Assembly: GCA_964633815.1 (NCBI GenBank)
Contig: CAZWHW010000001.1
Span: forward strand, 186,001 to 250,000
DNA length: 64,000 bases
Direction: 5' to 3'
Source: CALKZN01 sp964633815
GTDB taxonomy: Bacteria; Pseudomonadota; Gammaproteobacteria; Arenicellales; Arenicellaceae
The position numbers were made by a program, and so were the translations under genes. Each line of letters opens with the position of its first letter. Position 1 is the first letter of the stretch. Positions 63,468-64,000 of the stretch are shown in pieces. The notes under the pieces were generated by a model. The model did no database searches. It had not been told where the DNA came from and saw only the letters and a list, made by a program, of their open reading frames with translations.

Positions 63468-64000
63468 ATGTTGAACACTAAATATCGGCAACCACTCCCG
63501 AATTCTAATGTCGAGTATTTCGACGCAAGTGAAGCCGTTGAATCACTCAAAAAAGGTAGCTATGACAAGCTGCCATATACATCCAAGGTATTTGCTGAAA
63601 ATTTAGTCCGCCGCTGCCCACCAGAAAATCTTAATGCGTCACTATCGCAGCTAATTGACCGCAAACAAGAACTAGACTTTCCATGGTTTCCTGCGCGTGT
63701 AGTTTGCCATGACATTTTAGGACAAACTGCTTTAGTTGATTTAGCAGGCTTACGCGATGCTATCGCCTTAAAAGGCGGTGACCCGGCTCAGGTTAACCCT
63801 GTCGTGCCCACTCAACTGATTGTTGACCATTCTTTAGCCGTTGAACATGCGGGCTTTGACGAAAAAGCTTTTGACAAAAATCGCGCCATTGAAGACCGGC
63901 GTAATGAAGATCGTTTTCACTTCATTAATTGGACCAAAAAAGCCTTTAAAAATATTGATGTCATTCAACCTGGTAATGGCATCATGCACCAAATCAATTT
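63468..64000 (+). CDS. acnD: 2-methylcitrate dehydratase AcnD, N-terminal part (cut by window edge)
   Basis: The first 177 codons of an Fe/S-dependent aconitase-family enzyme. The sequence KQELDFPWFPARVVCHDILG followed by QTALVDLAGLRDAIALKGGD and NRAIEDRRNEDRFHFINWTK is characteristic of AcnD rather than AcnA, including the RNEDRFHF stretch. With PrpF it converts 2-methylcitrate in the methylcitrate cycle of propionate use. The cycle's other genes (prpB, prpC, prpF) would be expected beyond the right edge or nearby. ATG at 63468 gives the usual N-terminus (LNTKYRQPLP). Confidence 0.9.
   Translation, partial: MLNTKYRQPLPNSNVEYFDASEAVESLKKGSYDKLPYTSKVFAENLVRRCPPENLNASLSQLIDRKQELDFPWFPARVVCHDILGQTALVDLAGLRDAIALKGGDPAQVNPVVPTQLIVDHSLAVEHAGFDEKAFDKNRAIEDRRNEDRFHFINWTKKAFKNIDVIQPGNGIMHQIN

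Noticed and set aside
1..64000. CRISPR arrays, toxin-antitoxin pairs, phage or transposon genes
   Set aside because: No regularly spaced repeats, no cas, integrase, transposase, terminase or paired small toxin-antitoxin frames were seen on either strand.

Overview
The window reads as a chromosomal stretch of an aerobic, AT-rich gammaproteobacterium. Several gene orders are typical of that class: yebC-ruvCAB-ybgC-tolQRAB-pal-cpoB-queE-queC-tRNA-Lys (as in Pseudomonas relatives), ygfB-pepP-ubiH-ubiI divergent from zapA-6S RNA-fthC, and ilvA not far from rpiA. UbiH/UbiI imply ubiquinone respiration, and lgt, Tol-Pal and an RND pump imply a Gram-negative envelope. I cannot name the genus. Most of the window is housekeeping; I see no CRISPR array, prophage, transposase or integrase.

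Layout. 1-3.1 kb: the start of an ABC exporter, then a DM13 protein / ECF sigma / zinc anti-sigma operon divergent from a MOSC gene. 3.3-11.5 kb: D-lactate dehydrogenase, then an RND tripartite pump divergent from a TetR regulator with a near-ideal palindromic operator. 11.5-21.8 kb: one long minus-strand block of tRNA-Lys, queuosine precursor genes, Tol-Pal, Holliday-junction resolution genes and yebC. 21.9-29.3 kb: accessory metabolic and membrane genes (phosphoribosyltransferase, DUF547, radical SAM, catalase-fold protein, thioredoxin-like protein, YjbQ, M48 protease, YjgN). 29.4-34.4 kb: gmd-fcl for GDP-fucose, a decayed ppsR pseudogene, a 5'-3' exonuclease and lgt. 34.4-41.5 kb: a secreted hypothetical, a PfkB kinase, gcvH, a Fur-box-preceded ferric ABC importer and iron superoxide dismutase. 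41.6-49 kb: AlkB, ubiquinone hydroxylases, PepP, YgfB, ZapA and its small coiled-coil partner, 6S RNA, FthC, PpiB. 49-58.5 kb: an OmpA protein with a perfect internal 351-bp duplication, an HhH membrane protein, photolyase, trpBA, YdcF, a phosphopantetheinyl transferase and ilvA. 58.6-64 kb: a TVP38 / MerA-like / DUF547 operon, thiD, rpiA and the start of acnD behind two palindromes.

Most worth a second look: (a) the ECF sigma / soluble zinc anti-sigma / DM13 module with a matching promoter; (b) the ppsR pseudogene; (c) the 351-bp in-frame perfect duplication; (d) twin GntR/FadR-type palindromes before acnD; (e) a catalase-fold secreted protein that appears to lack the catalytic histidine, divergent from a radical SAM + DUF547 pair; (f) an orphan 37-codon signal peptide ORF under a Fur box. 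None of these amounts to a demonstrated new system.
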